Positions 1 to 9,068 of a stretch of 45,907 nucleotides of DNA are shown here, in pieces (position 1 is the stretch's first letter; every line of letters starts with the position of its first letter). The stretch is from Merdiplasma sp905207905 (GTDB lineage Bacteria > Bacillota > Clostridia > Lachnospirales > Lachnospiraceae). Under the pieces are notes generated by a model that saw only the letters and a list, made by a program, of their open reading frames with translations, was not told the origin of the DNA and did no database searches. The stretch lies in assembly GCA_902475025.1 (NCBI GenBank), contig CABRXX010000019.1, positions 1 through 45,907 of the forward strand. The letters run 5' to 3'. Position numbers and translations under genes: made by a program.

Positions 1-147
1 GCCGACAGGGATTTAAGGAATATCTTCCTTTATATTGCGTTTGATTTAAGTGCGGCTGATGCAATTCGCAGCGCATTAGAGGGGATCTGGGGCAATACAT
101 TTGATGACGGTGCTGCAAAATACCTCCGGCGGTACCCTTCCGGTTGA
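1..147 (+). CDS. 3' fragment of an unidentified protein, open to the left edge
   Basis: Plus frame 1 is open from the window edge to a TGA at 145-147, giving about 48 residues. They read like ordinary coding sequence, for example IFLYIAFDLSAADAIRSALEG. The other two plus frames hit stops within the first 50 bases. The last dozen codons, including the stop, lie inside the palindromic repeat that begins near 109, so the repeat supplies the C-terminus. I do not recognise the family. A competing minus-strand frame (30-227) is mostly repeat sequence and has no ribosome binding site. The gene would converge on the giant surface-protein gene. Confidence 0.4.
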   Translation, partial: ADRDLRNIFLYIAFDLSAADAIRSALEGIWGNTFDDGAAKYLRRYPSG

Positions 148-221
148 TCTTTCTCTGAAAACGAATCCGTTTTCTGCGAAAACCCACCGAAAGTCCACCG
201 GGAGCCATATTTTGCAGCGCC
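109..221 (+). repeat. Palindromic repeat element, copy 1
   Basis: The ends are inverted: GGTGCTGCAAAATA at 109-122 and its near complement ending at 221 (TATTTTGCAGCGCC). The interior arms also match imperfectly, around CTCCGG/CCGGGAG and GAAAAC/GTTTTC, so the unit could fold into one long hairpin. Its plus sequence aligns with the reverse complement of copy 2 along almost the whole length. It sits between the end of the plus-strand fragment and the end of the minus-strand surface-protein gene, where a bidirectional terminator would be expected, but no clear T-run follows either arm. Confidence 0.8.
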
Positions 222-294
222 TTTCACTTTGTTCCGTCAACCTGGTATGACAGACATCTTTTGCAGTCTCCCTGCTTCTAATTATGCTCTGATC

Positions 295-3200
295 TTATTT
301 TACTACGATCTTCACCTTTTTGGAAACCTCGCCGGATCTCACCGTGATATAGACGGTTCCCTTCTTCACTCCCTTGATTATCCCCTTGCTGGTAACAGTG
401 GCAATCTTTTTATTGGAGCTTACATAGGTAATGCCCTCTTCGCTGTTGGAAGGATTTTTCCCGGGCTTTAGCGTCAGGGTCTTTCCCATCTTCAACGTGT
501 AAGAGGATTTCAGGCCGGTCAGGGACTTTGTCTTAGTCTTTGGCACTGTGATCTTCACAGTTACCTTCTTGGAACCGGACTTTACAGTAATTACAGCCGT
601 TCCTGCCCTCAGCGCCTTTACCACACCCTTGCTGGTTACGGTAGCCACCTTTTTATTGGAGCTTGCGTAGGTGATCCCCTCGTCGCTGTTGGAGGGATTC
701 CGCTTGGGCTTCAGGGTCAGCGTCTTGCCCTTGTTCAGGGTATAGGACTTTTTCAGATTGGTGATGGAGACGGTTTTCGTCTTTGGCACCGTCACCCTTA
801 CTGTAAACTTCTTAGTTCCGGCCTTTACCGTGATGGCGGCAGTTCCCGCCTTCACGCCCTTGATCACGCCCTTGCTGGTTACGGTGGCCACCTTCTTATT
901 GGAGCTTGTGTAGGTGATCTTATCCGTAGAGGTGATGGGAGTCAGCACTGGCTTCAGTGCAAGGGTTTTGCCCTTTGCCACCGTCACCTTGGACTTTAGT
1001 CCGCCGATCTTGGCGGTCTTGACCGTGCTCTTTTGAACCGTCACCGTCACCTTCCCGGTCTTGCCGCTGGCCAGGGTAACGGTCAGGGTGGCTTTTCCCG
1101 TCTTATTCTGAGCTGTGATCTTGCCCTTATTGTCCACCTTCACGATCTTGGTGTTGCTGGATTTCCAGGATTTCACCTTGTCTCCCCTGGCCAGTCCCGT
1201 CACCGTCACCTTGGTGGTGGACTGCTTCAGCTTCAGGGTGATATTTGTAACATTCAGCTTCATGGTGGCCTTCAGCTTGGCAATGGATTTTGTCTCCTTC
1301 TTGCCGCAGACGGTACAGGCTCTGGTATTCACGCCAGCCGCCAGAGCGGTGGCCTCCTTAGTCACCTTCCAGGCGCCGAAGGCGTGCTTTCCTGTGGCAG
1401 GGATAGGTTCCTGCCCTAAAAGTGCTCCGCAAACGGTACACTTCTGCACCCTGCTTCCTGACACGGCGCAGGTGGGCTGCTTTATCGTCTCCCAGGCTCC
1501 AGGTGAGTGTATTCCTGTGGCAGGGATAGTCTCTTCCTTTACAACCGTTCCGCACCCGGTACACTTCTGCACCCTGCTTCCGGCCACAGTGCAGGTGGGT
1601 TCCTTTACCGTCTCCCAGGCTCCAGGGGAGTGTATTCCTGTGGCAGGGATAGTCTCTTCCTTTACAACCGTTCCGCACCCGGTACACTTCTGCACCCTGC
1701 TTCCTGACACGGCGCAGGTGGGTTCCTTTACCGTCTCCCAATCTCCAGGTGTATGCTGATGCTCCTGGCCTTCCGACAGAAGCTCCATCCGAAGATGAAC
1801 CGTCTGCTCCCCGGCGTCCACAAAATCTATGTATACTACGTATCGCTCCCCGGCGTTTAGATAGGCCGGGAACTCCTTCAGCCAGCTTAAGGTCTCGTCT
1901 CCAGCCTTGGAAAGGCCGATCTGTCCCTGGAAATCCGTCTTTATTCTATAAAATCCGTCCTTCTTCGGCACAAAGGAGGCAATCACCCGGTTTCCGTTTT
2001 GCTTCTTTAAGGCAGCCTCCAGATCTGTTTCCTCTGAAATCTTCGGAAGCTCTTCTACCGTAAGACCACGGACGTCGCCGAAGGCAGAGCGCCCTCCGCA
2101 GACGGCAATATATCTGCTTCTTCCATCAGGCAGCCGGCGCTGCTCCACCAGGATCTGATTGCCGTAGGGATCCTGGTAATCCGACGCTGCAATGACGCCG
2201 GTGGTGCCGTCTGTGTACTGCACCTTCAGGGTCATGCCCTTCGGCTCTCCTGTCAGCTCTGAGAAAACAGGCTCCGGAGGGGTAAGGAGGGTCAGGCTCT
2301 CCACTGTTTTCCTCCGTCTCACCTCCACAGTGAAGTTCTCCGGGATCTGATTCCAGGTTCTGATAGAGATGCCGTAGAGCTGCCCTTTCTTCAGATACTG
2401 GACGCCGCTCCAGTCGTTTACCTCGTTGGTGGCAACCACTCCCAGATCCGTCTGATAGTATCCCTTCTCACCAGTGACCTGGATCATATATTCGCCGCTG
2501 GTCTCTGGAACAAAGTGATAGTACTGGCATCCAAATTCATTTACCTGACCTTCTGCGGGAACGCCGGCCTTCAGAGCCGGAGCCTGGGCCACATCCATCT
2601 GAGAAAGCTTCATCCGGTAGGTTCGCTCTATGTCTTCCTCATGGAAATAAACGGTATACTCTACCTGATCTTCAAGGATTTCCCAGTTCCAGTCTACTCT
2701 GTTTCCATAGCTGTCCATTGTCTCCGGGGCAATGGTCTGGGTGCTTCCGTCCTCATAGGTAAACTGGATCTCAAACACCTGGGAGGCGGGAACCAGCCCT
2801 ATAAATATCGCCGGTACACTTGCCTCAAAGTCTTTGGGAAGGATCGTAAAATCTGTTGCCTTCGGCGCCTTCTGTACTGACAGTCCGCATTGTGCTGTCT
2901 GGTCAGCCGCATTGGACACCTTGATCTGGTAGCTTTCTCCCGCTGTCAGATCACAGCCGATGGCATACCCATCTTCCTGGGAAATGCTGTTGTACATCAG
3001 CTCGCTTCCCCCTGCCGTAAATATCTGCAAGAATATTTTTCCGGCCTTGCACAGACCCTGAGAGTCTTTCACTCTGATCACATACTGCCCCGTCTCTTCT
3101 GGGCTGTACTCATAGAGCCGATCTTCTCCGCCCGGAAGCTCTATGGTCTCTCCCTGACCCGGAAGCTTGGAGCTTACAAGCCCATGGATCCTGGCGGTCT

Positions 3201-6200
3201 GCTCCTTCGGAGAATGCTGCACAGCCAGCACATAGGTAGTTCCCTGGATCAGATAACTGTTCACCATCTGCAGGGAGGAAGAGGTCTGCTCATAAAACCA
3301 GAAGGTATTCTTTGTCTCGTCCTCCAGCTCATAATAGCCTGTTTTTTCCGGGGTAAAGGCAAAGAGCTGGTATTTGTTATTTTTAGCTACGGTAAAGTCC
3401 TGATCTGCCGCCACCTTGGGCAGGGAGGATACGTCCGCCTTTCCATAGGTTACCTCCACGGAATTTTCGGAGCGGATCTCCTCTATCGTCCTGTGAACAG
3501 CAGTCACCAGATAGGTTCCCGGCTCCAGAGTGTCCCAGGATGCGTCCTCACTGACGATCCTTCCGGTCTCCTTCTCTCTTACCTCATACCGGAAGGCATT
3601 GCCGTACTGATCCTTCTCATTGCCTGAAAGGGTAATGGTCTCCTGAGAATTTTCATAAACCGCCTGCACCCTCCAGCCCCCGGCGTCAAAGGTATCAATG
3701 CCTGAGAGAAACTCCTTCTCTCCATTGGAGAGCAGGGTGACGGTATTTAGCTTTACTGCCGTGCTTCTGGAGATGGAGAAGTCTCCCGCTTCCCTGGGAT
3801 CTACCAGGATCTCATAGCTTTTGCCCTTCTCTAAAGCTGCGCTGAAGCCGAAGCCTCCCTCCATGGATACAGACAGCTCTTCCCCGGTCTCCCTCTCATA
3901 GAGCTTCACCTGGTTAAGCTCCCCGTCGGAGACAAAGGCAAGCCGCCCGGTCTCCCCGGCTGTGTAGAGAGCGCCCGCATAATAGCCGTCCGGGTTTTCA
4001 AAGGCCGCCTTCTCATCCCGGAAGGGATTGCCTGCTGCGGCCTCCGCCCTTGTCTGCACTGTAATGGGGGTCCATTCCTGGATTCCAAAATCCCCGAAGG
4101 TGGGCCGCACAGACAGAGCGTAGGTTCCTGCTGCCAAAAACTCCTCACTAAAATGTTCCTGCTGCCAATCCGGCTCTCCGTCCACCATTTTGTACAGTAC
4201 AGCCTCCAATCCGTTTCCATTGGAATCATACTCATAGGTATCCCGATCCCAGGTAAGGAGCTCCGTCTTTCCGTTGCTGTAGGATAACTGCACCTCCAGG
4301 CCTCTGGGGCTCCAAAAATCCTCCCGGATTTCTCCCCACTGTTCAACCTGGATCCCCAGGCCCTCTATGTACTGGGTGCGCTCCGGCCAGGAAAGGATCC
4401 TGACTCCGGTGACCTCCGCCTGATAATCAAAATTGACAGAGACGCTTCCCGGCGCATCCTGGAGATTAGAAAGCACATAGTAATATTCATACCCGGAAGC
4501 CAGCGATGTCAACAGGCTTCCAGAAAAGTCTGACTCTAAAAATCCACGCCGGATCAGGGTCTGTCCCTGGGGATCCCAGGTGTACTGGCTTCCATAAAAG
4601 TCATGCTCCCCGGCGCTTCTGGCAAAAAAGTTGTAGCTTCCTGCCATTGTCTCATCGGGAGCAAAGGAATAGATCAAAGACCCTCTTCCCCCGATCTCCC
4701 CGGAGTACGTTCCCTCCGGCTCCAGGGGGATCGCTTCCCCGGCTCTGCTCATCTGGAGGGTAAAATCCTGCCGTTTCTTGATCTCACCGTTCACCTGCAG
4801 GATCAGGGAGTAAGCTCCCAGGGGGATCTCCTGCTCCTGATAATCATAATAAGAATAGGGGGAAACAAGCTTTGCCCTCTCCTTATTCCACAAAAACAGT
4901 ACCATATCATCCCCTACGGAAGTGCGGCTCCAAAGGGCTTCGCCCCAGTCCGAGCCTTCCTCTCCCAGATCAAGCTCTGCCGTGGTCACCTCCCAATGGT
5001 CTATGAGTTCCGGCTCCTCTCCCTCTCCGTAGGAAATGGTGACAGGAAGGTTCCACATCCGGTTCTCCAGCAAAAGAGCCTGACAGGTCTGCCCCATGCC
5101 GATGTCATAGGACTCTGCTTCTTTGTAGGCAGACAAGGATACGGTTCCCTGAAGCTCATCCATACTATCCTGGTATCGATCCCACAGGTAAAGATAGTAA
5201 CTATTGTTTATCCCGGAAGCCACCCGATAGGAAGCATCGGAATATCCGCCGTCGCATTTCTCCAGTCTCCCGCTCTCCGGATTCATCCAATACAGATTCC
5301 CGGCCAGGTTGTCGCTGCCCTCTGCAGAGCTCTGGCTGATAACGTAGGTTCCCTCTTCCGGCAGCTCAACCCGAAAGGCCTTCCCTTCTCCTCCCGGAAT
5401 CAGGGAAAATGGTTTTTCCTCCCCAACAGTCACCGTCTCCTCGTTCCCAAGGGTACTGCTTATGGGAAGCTGTGCGCTCTTGGCCGGAACGTAAGCTCCT
5501 GTTTGGGAATCCCGGATCAGCTCTGATACTGCCGCCAGCGTATAATCTCCATAGATAAGGAAGTCTCCTGACCACGGTATGTCTACATAAGTCTCACCCT
5601 TCTTTACCGTCAGAAAAACTTCATAGCCGGATTCGGTGCGCCCACTCAGCACGTCGCATCCAAACTGATATTGATATCCATAACTCCACTCCGCAACGCT
5701 CTCCGCTTCCCCATTATCATACAACACCTTCACCGTCAAACTGAAAAGCTGAGCCCTCAGGTTAAAGGCTGAGGTAGCTATCCCTGCCTGGTCTGCCCCC
5801 TCTATGACAAGAGCCTGGGCTTCCTGCTGTTTTTCAAAGGTGACGGTTCCGGAAGCATTCTCCCCCTCATTTTTCCTGGAAAGCACCAGACAATAGGAGC
5901 TGCCTGTCTGGAAGATCCTGCCGGGCCATTCCGCCGGGTAGCCTTCCAATTCATTGATGCCAAAATCCGGATCCCTTACATACTTCTGGGAATCTGGCTC
6001 CCTCTTATACATCTGGGCATAAATGCCGGTATTGCCCGGATCCACCCTCAGGCTGTAAAGCCCTGTCCTGGCAGGATCCAAGGCTACGACGCAGGAATCT
6101 GCATCTCCCAGGGCATACTCTGCAGACACGGACTCCCCGCCGTTAAGGCTCCCTGCCGGATCCAGGGTAAGCGCAATGCTGCCCGCTCCTTCCCCGGCTT

Positions 6201-8211
6201 CCTGATTGCTGTAATCTTTAAGGCTGGCCCGAAGCTCATAGGTTCCCGGAGCCGGCGCTATCTCATCGGACTCAAAAAGCTCCAGCTGCTGGCCGTCCTT
6301 AAAAAAGCCGATCTGAATCGTGTCTTCCCATGCAGTGGTCTGCCGGAAGCCTAAGATCCGGTTGCTTCCGTCCTCCTCATTATACTGCCAGTCATGCTCC
6401 CACTGGCGGATGGTCTCCTCACTGCCATCGGTATAAACCAGGGTTACCGGAAAATCCTCCCGCAGCTTCTGGAAGTCAAAGATCCCGCAGGAAACCTTTT
6501 CCACCCGGATCTGCTGCAGCCTTTTCTTTGCAAAAATCTCTACCTTCGCATCCAGGGCGGTTTCTCTGGAAGCCCGGTTGCAGTAAACCAGGCTGTAGCT
6601 TTTTCCTTCCTCCAGGGACACACTGCTTATATTTCCGCCCCAGTGCTCTGTCTGCAAAAAGTAAGCTCCATCCCTTTTTTCATAAATCTTCAACTGGGCA
6701 GGATTGCTCCCGGTATTTTTCAGCACATACTCGCCGGTCTTTGGGGCAGTATAAGAAAATGCTACTGCCTCCCCGTAAGGGAGGGAATACGCCGTCCCAA
6801 AGGTTCCTTCCTGCGTCTCTGTGATCTGAAACTCCGCTTCTGCCTCTATAGCGGTCTCCGGATCATACTCCCAGATGTCTGTCTCTGTGTGGTACAGTCT
6901 CAGGGTATAGCTGCCGGGGCGGATGCCCAAGCCTTCCCCTTCCGCCGGCAGGTCAACCACCTGGCCGTTCTGCTCCAGCCTGCCGTAAATCGATTTTCCC
7001 TGAGAGGTGCTTCCGGACAGCAAAGTTACCGGCGTTTCATTCATGGATACGTTTGTCCAGCCCCACCGGCTTACGGTATCGCTGCTGCCATCCCCATAGA
7101 CCACCTTCAGGCCGACTCCGTCCTCCTGGATGCCTACCAGTCCGTCCCAGACCTCATCCACTCTGTACTGGGCTTTGATGCTGGCCACCTCCAGGGAAGC
7201 CACGGAAGAGGGCTGCCTGAAATGCACCTGACAGCCTCCGGCGCTACTTTCTGCCAAACTGGGGTTCTTCACCTCAAACACATAGGTGACGCCCGCCTCC
7301 AGATTGCAGGAAAGAACAGCATTGATCCTCTCATCCCCGCCGCTTAAGCTTTCCAGGCCATTTTCTGTTTTCTGATACCAGAGAATAGCGGTATCAGAAA
7401 TCCTGTCCGTGGTGTAGAACACATACTCCCCGGCAGTCTCCTGGGTGGGGGTAAACTGATAGTATACTCTTTCCCCCGGGCCCCAAGAAGCCTGATACTG
7501 GCCTCCTGCGCTAAGCTCTACAGCCTGAGCCAAGATCTCCTCCGCACTCAGGGGCTCCTGATCCTTTGCAGAAAGCATCATCAGCGCCGGCTCAGAGATC
7601 AGAGGATCCTCACTCTCGCTTTCTGACTCTAAAGAAAGGGGATCCTCCCCTAACCCTTCTGTCTCCGTATCCAGAAGGATCTCCTGGGACGGCTCTGTTT
7701 CTGACTCAAAGTCCAGAACCACCTCGGTCTCTCCTTCTCCCAAAGTCTGACCCTGGCCCTCCGGCTGGGTCTCAAACTCCTGGGACACTTCTGTCTCCTG
7801 AGACATCTGTTCCTCTGCCTCAGGATCAAAGACTGTTTCTAACTTAGAATCAGCCGCTGTTTCTGTTTCACTCTCACACTCCGTCTCGCTCTCGGATTCC
7901 CACTGGCTTTCCGGCTCCAGCCCCGGCGTAAGGGGAACCTCCTCAAAATCCAGATCCTCGATCAGCCCGTTGCCGATCAATACTCCTTCCCCCACACTGC
8001 CGGAAGGAGTATTTCCTCCTGACGCTCCCTCGCTGCCTGGAACACTGGCGTTCCCAGGCTCTTCTTCCAACGCCCCTGACGGAGGAATCTCCTCATCCAT
8101 CAGGATCAGATCCTCCATCCCTTCGCCTGCATACACCGGCAGCGGATTTACCGGTATGGACGTCAGGGCCACGGCAGCTGCCATCCATGATGCCAACAAT
8201 CTTCGTTTCAT
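295..8211 (-). CDS. Giant secreted repeat-rich surface protein (Big_2 and Cys-repeat adhesin-like)
   Basis: This 2638-residue secreted protein probably works at the cell surface or is released. An N-terminal signal peptide (about residues 1-28, ending PVYAG) is followed by an acidic Ser/Glu/Thr-rich stretch (about 90-215). A long array of beta-type modules follows. In it, segments of the kind GEYVFYTT, which resemble PPC or jellyroll modules, alternate with Ig-like segments of the kind VLYDNGEAE or TYEDGSTQT. Near 2152-2300 are Cys-rich repeats of 41 residues (WETVKEPTC, QKCTGCG, EETIPATG). Residues of about 2312-2638 form four Big_2-like repeats of about 81 residues (SSNKKVATVTSKGVIKGVKAGTA). 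No LPXTG motif or C-terminal membrane segment is seen, so the anchoring is unclear. The start has an AGGAGG site about 7 bases upstream. No enzymatic motif was recognised; an adhesion or matrix role is inferred from architecture. Confidence 0.85.
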   Translation of the reverse strand: MKRRLLASWMAAAVALTSIPVNPLPVYAGEGMEDLILMDEEIPPSGALEEEPGNASVPGSEGASGGNTPSGSVGEGVLIGNGLIEDLDFEEVPLTPGLEPESQWESESETECESETETAADSKLETVFDPEAEEQMSQETEVSQEFETQPEGQGQTLGEGETEVVLDFESETEPSQEILLDTETEGLGEDPLSLESESESEDPLISEPALMMLSAKDQEPLSAEEILAQAVELSAGGQYQASWGPGERVYYQFTPTQETAGEYVFYTTDRISDTAILWYQKTENGLESLSGGDERINAVLSCNLEAGVTYVFEVKNPSLAESSAGGCQVHFRQPSSVASLEVASIKAQYRVDEVWDGLVGIQEDGVGLKVVYGDGSSDTVSRWGWTNVSMNETPVTLLSGSTSQGKSIYGRLEQNGQVVDLPAEGEGLGIRPGSYTLRLYHTETDIWEYDPETAIEAEAEFQITETQEGTFGTAYSLPYGEAVAFSYTAPKTGEYVLKNTGSNPAQLKIYEKRDGAYFLQTEHWGGNISSVSLEEGKSYSLVYCNRASRETALDAKVEIFAKKRLQQIRVEKVSCGIFDFQKLREDFPVTLVYTDGSEETIRQWEHDWQYNEEDGSNRILGFRQTTAWEDTIQIGFFKDGQQLELFESDEIAPAPGTYELRASLKDYSNQEAGEGAGSIALTLDPAGSLNGGESVSAEYALGDADSCVVALDPARTGLYSLRVDPGNTGIYAQMYKREPDSQKYVRDPDFGINELEGYPAEWPGRIFQTGSSYCLVLSRKNEGENASGTVTFEKQQEAQALVIEGADQAGIATSAFNLRAQLFSLTVKVLYDNGEAESVAEWSYGYQYQFGCDVLSGRTESGYEVFLTVKKGETYVDIPWSGDFLIYGDYTLAAVSELIRDSQTGAYVPAKSAQLPISSTLGNEETVTVGEEKPFSLIPGGEGKAFRVELPEEGTYVISQSSAEGSDNLAGNLYWMNPESGRLEKCDGGYSDASYRVASGINNSYYLYLWDRYQDSMDELQGTVSLSAYKEAESYDIGMGQTCQALLLENRMWNLPVTISYGEGEEPELIDHWEVTTAELDLGEEGSDWGEALWSRTSVGDDMVLFLWNKERAKLVSPYSYYDYQEQEIPLGAYSLILQVNGEIKKRQDFTLQMSRAGEAIPLEPEGTYSGEIGGRGSLIYSFAPDETMAGSYNFFARSAGEHDFYGSQYTWDPQGQTLIRRGFLESDFSGSLLTSLASGYEYYYVLSNLQDAPGSVSVNFDYQAEVTGVRILSWPERTQYIEGLGIQVEQWGEIREDFWSPRGLEVQLSYSNGKTELLTWDRDTYEYDSNGNGLEAVLYKMVDGEPDWQQEHFSEEFLAAGTYALSVRPTFGDFGIQEWTPITVQTRAEAAAGNPFRDEKAAFENPDGYYAGALYTAGETGRLAFVSDGELNQVKLYERETGEELSVSMEGGFGFSAALEKGKSYEILVDPREAGDFSISRSTAVKLNTVTLLSNGEKEFLSGIDTFDAGGWRVQAVYENSQETITLSGNEKDQYGNAFRYEVREKETGRIVSEDASWDTLEPGTYLVTAVHRTIEEIRSENSVEVTYGKADVSSLPKVAADQDFTVAKNNKYQLFAFTPEKTGYYELEDETKNTFWFYEQTSSSLQMVNSYLIQGTTYVLAVQHSPKEQTARIHGLVSSKLPGQGETIELPGGEDRLYEYSPEETGQYVIRVKDSQGLCKAGKIFLQIFTAGGSELMYNSISQEDGYAIGCDLTAGESYQIKVSNAADQTAQCGLSVQKAPKATDFTILPKDFEASVPAIFIGLVPASQVFEIQFTYEDGSTQTIAPETMDSYGNRVDWNWEILEDQVEYTVYFHEEDIERTYRMKLSQMDVAQAPALKAGVPAEGQVNEFGCQYYHFVPETSGEYMIQVTGEKGYYQTDLGVVATNEVNDWSGVQYLKKGQLYGISIRTWNQIPENFTVEVRRRKTVESLTLLTPPEPVFSELTGEPKGMTLKVQYTDGTTGVIAASDYQDPYGNQILVEQRRLPDGRSRYIAVCGGRSAFGDVRGLTVEELPKISEETDLEAALKKQNGNRVIASFVPKKDGFYRIKTDFQGQIGLSKAGDETLSWLKEFPAYLNAGERYVVYIDFVDAGEQTVHLRMELLSEGQEHQHTPGDWETVKEPTCAVSGSRVQKCTGCGTVVKEETIPATGIHSPGAWETVKEPTCTVAGSRVQKCTGCGTVVKEETIPATGIHSPGAWETIKQPTCAVSGSRVQKCTVCGALLGQEPIPATGKHAFGAWKVTKEATALAAGVNTRACTVCGKKETKSIAKLKATMKLNVTNITLKLKQSTTKVTVTGLARGDKVKSWKSSNTKIVKVDNKGKITAQNKTGKATLTVTLASGKTGKVTVTVQKSTVKTAKIGGLKSKVTVAKGKTLALKPVLTPITSTDKITYTSSNKKVATVTSKGVIKGVKAGTAAITVKAGTKKFTVRVTVPKTKTVSITNLKKSYTLNKGKTLTLKPKRNPSNSDEGITYASSNKKVATVTSKGVVKALRAGTAVITVKSGSKKVTVKITVPKTKTKSLTGLKSSYTLKMGKTLTLKPGKNPSNSEEGITYVSSNKKIATVTSKGIIKGVKKGTVYITVRSGEVSKKVKIVVK
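300..1275 (-). repeat. Four Big_2-like domain repeats at the C-terminus of the surface protein
   Basis: The unit period is about 243 bases (81 codons); for example, the TATTGGAGCT motif recurs at 411 and at 654. Each unit encodes a core like SSNKKVATVTSKG followed by G.A.ITVK, the usual bacterial Ig-like group 2 pattern. The units are more diverged at the DNA level than the 41-codon Cys repeats. Confidence 0.75.
1374..1760 (-). repeat. Tandem 41-codon Cys-rich repeats inside the surface-protein gene
   Basis: Three copies, plus a degenerate fourth, of a 123-base unit encode the pattern H.PG.WETVKEPTC....SRVQKCTGCG....EETIPATG. Each unit has three Cys. The copies between about 1491 and 1740 are nearly identical at the DNA level, including silent positions, unlike the other repeats in the gene. 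This suggests recent duplication or ongoing homogenisation. Confidence 0.85.
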
Positions 8212-8263
8212 ACCCTACTCCTCCTAAGTATTTGATGTAACTCTTACGATAGCTGTTAAGAGC

Positions 8264-8322
8264 AAAAAATGCCGGAGAGATCGCCGCTGGCTGCGGCCGG
8301 CTGCTAACAATTCCGACATTTT
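8264..8322 (-). terminator. Leader hairpin with U-tract upstream of the surface-protein gene
   Basis: Read on the minus strand, AAAATGTCGGA (8322-8312) pairs with TCCGGCATTTT (8275-8265) through 11 pairs with one G-U. The stem encloses a GC-rich inner stem (GCCGC/GCGGC) and is followed by a run of T. It begins only a few bases after the predicted -10 box, so the 5' end of the transcript would fold into a terminator-like structure ahead of the 2.6-thousand-codon gene. It could be an attenuator, a 5' stabilising hairpin or the terminator of a short RNA. Confidence 0.6.
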
Positions 8323-8328
8323 GAATCT

Positions 8329-8334
8329 ATTATA
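8329..8334 (-). promoter_or_regulatory. -10 box (TATAAT) of the surface-protein promoter
   Basis: A perfect TATAAT lies on the minus strand (ATTATA on plus), preceded by TAG. The hexamer 17 bases upstream (GTGTAC) is a poor -35 match, so activity may depend on an activator. Transcription would start about 110 bases before the start codon. Confidence 0.5.
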
Positions 8335-8606
8335 CTATGTTTTCCTCCTCCGTACACACGCTTCTGGAGCCCCCTTTTTTTCCATGCACATTTTTTTGCC
8401 GATCAGCCTTCTATTTTCCTGATTTTCCCTGGTTTTACTGCTGTTTTTTGATGATTTTCCATGATTTCTCATGAAAATTTCCGTTTTTTCTGCATTGTGC
8501 TTTGAGTTGCCTGGGAATGCTTTTATCGGATTTTCCTGTCCCGGATACTCTATGGATAGATTCCGGCTGCAATATCGGTTTGTGCAGATACGTCGTCGTC
8601 TCTGCG
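8335..8606. other. Non-coding stretch, no recognised feature
   Basis: About 270 bases lie between the surface-protein promoter and the terminator near 8608. They are rich in T on plus and contain no frame with a ribosome binding site and convincing codon use. An 88-codon minus frame here crosses the terminator and is very basic, so I do not call it. Confidence 0.5.
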
Positions 8607-8607
8607 T

Positions 8608-8653
8608 AAAAAAAGAAGCGAATCCATTGCAGTTTTTCTGCCGATCCGCTTCT
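8608..8653 (-). terminator. Rho-independent terminator after the 65-aa membrane protein gene
   Basis: On the minus strand, AGAAGCGGATC (8653-8643) pairs with GATTCGCTTCT (down to about 8614), with an inner GGCAG/CTGC hairpin, and is followed by seven T. It is the only strong terminator between the small membrane protein gene and the surface-protein gene, so these are separate transcription units. Confidence 0.75.
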
Positions 8654-8769
8654 GATTGATTTCTTTTTTAGTATCCGCATCTTCTCCAGATACTTGATCA
8701 CTCTTAAAGGAAAAAAGACAGATTAATTACGGGGGCTATCCGCAATTCTGCCTCTTGTTTGTCTCAATT

Positions 8770-8967
8770 TTACCATCTGTGTTTCTTAAACTGTTTCATC
8801 AGCCATCGAAAAAGCAAATATGCTGGAATTATACATGCCATGGTTATAATCAGCATTCCAATTCCGCTCAGAACACTTGCTCTAAAACAAAATAGTATAA
8901 ACAATATATAAATAACCGCTAAAATTATAACTATTGTATCTATAGTTTTCTTCGTTTTCTTGGTCAT
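8770..8967 (-). CDS. Small two-helix membrane protein, 65 aa
   Basis: The basic N-terminus (MTKKTKK) is followed by two hydrophobic segments (about residues 9-30 and 32-55) and a basic tail ending KQFKKHRW, so this is a small integral membrane protein with both ends probably cytoplasmic. I chose the ATG at 8967 because AGGAG lies 9 bases upstream. A longer frame to 9192 is Gly/Pro-rich shadow sequence running into cwlD. A TACAAT box at 8990-8995, with TTGCAC 15 bases further upstream, may be its own promoter. It lies about 100 bases after cwlD and before a strong terminator. No family or function is recognised. Confidence 0.6.
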   Translation of the reverse strand: MTKKTKKTIDTIVIILAVIYILFILFCFRASVLSGIGMLIITMACIIPAYLLFRWLMKQFKKHRW

Positions 8968-9068
8968 ATCGCACCGCTCCTTTTTATGCATTGTAACACA
9001 CAAGGATGCGGTGCAATCGGTTACGGCAGAGCAGCCATAGTATTTATATACTAAAATATGTTTGTCCT

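Noticed and set aside
30..227. 65-codon minus-strand gene at the left edge
   Set aside because: More than half of it is the palindromic repeat and there is no ribosome binding site.
1358..1741. 127-codon repeat protein in another frame of the surface-protein gene
   Set aside because: Its repeats are a shadow of the 41-codon Cys repeats; the frame of the giant protein explains them.
1033..1759. Plus-strand genes opposite the surface-protein repeats
   Set aside because: Low-complexity antisense of repeats, with no ribosome binding site.
8435..8701. 88-codon minus-strand gene
   Set aside because: It spans a strong terminator, is extremely basic and has no Shine-Dalgarno sequence.
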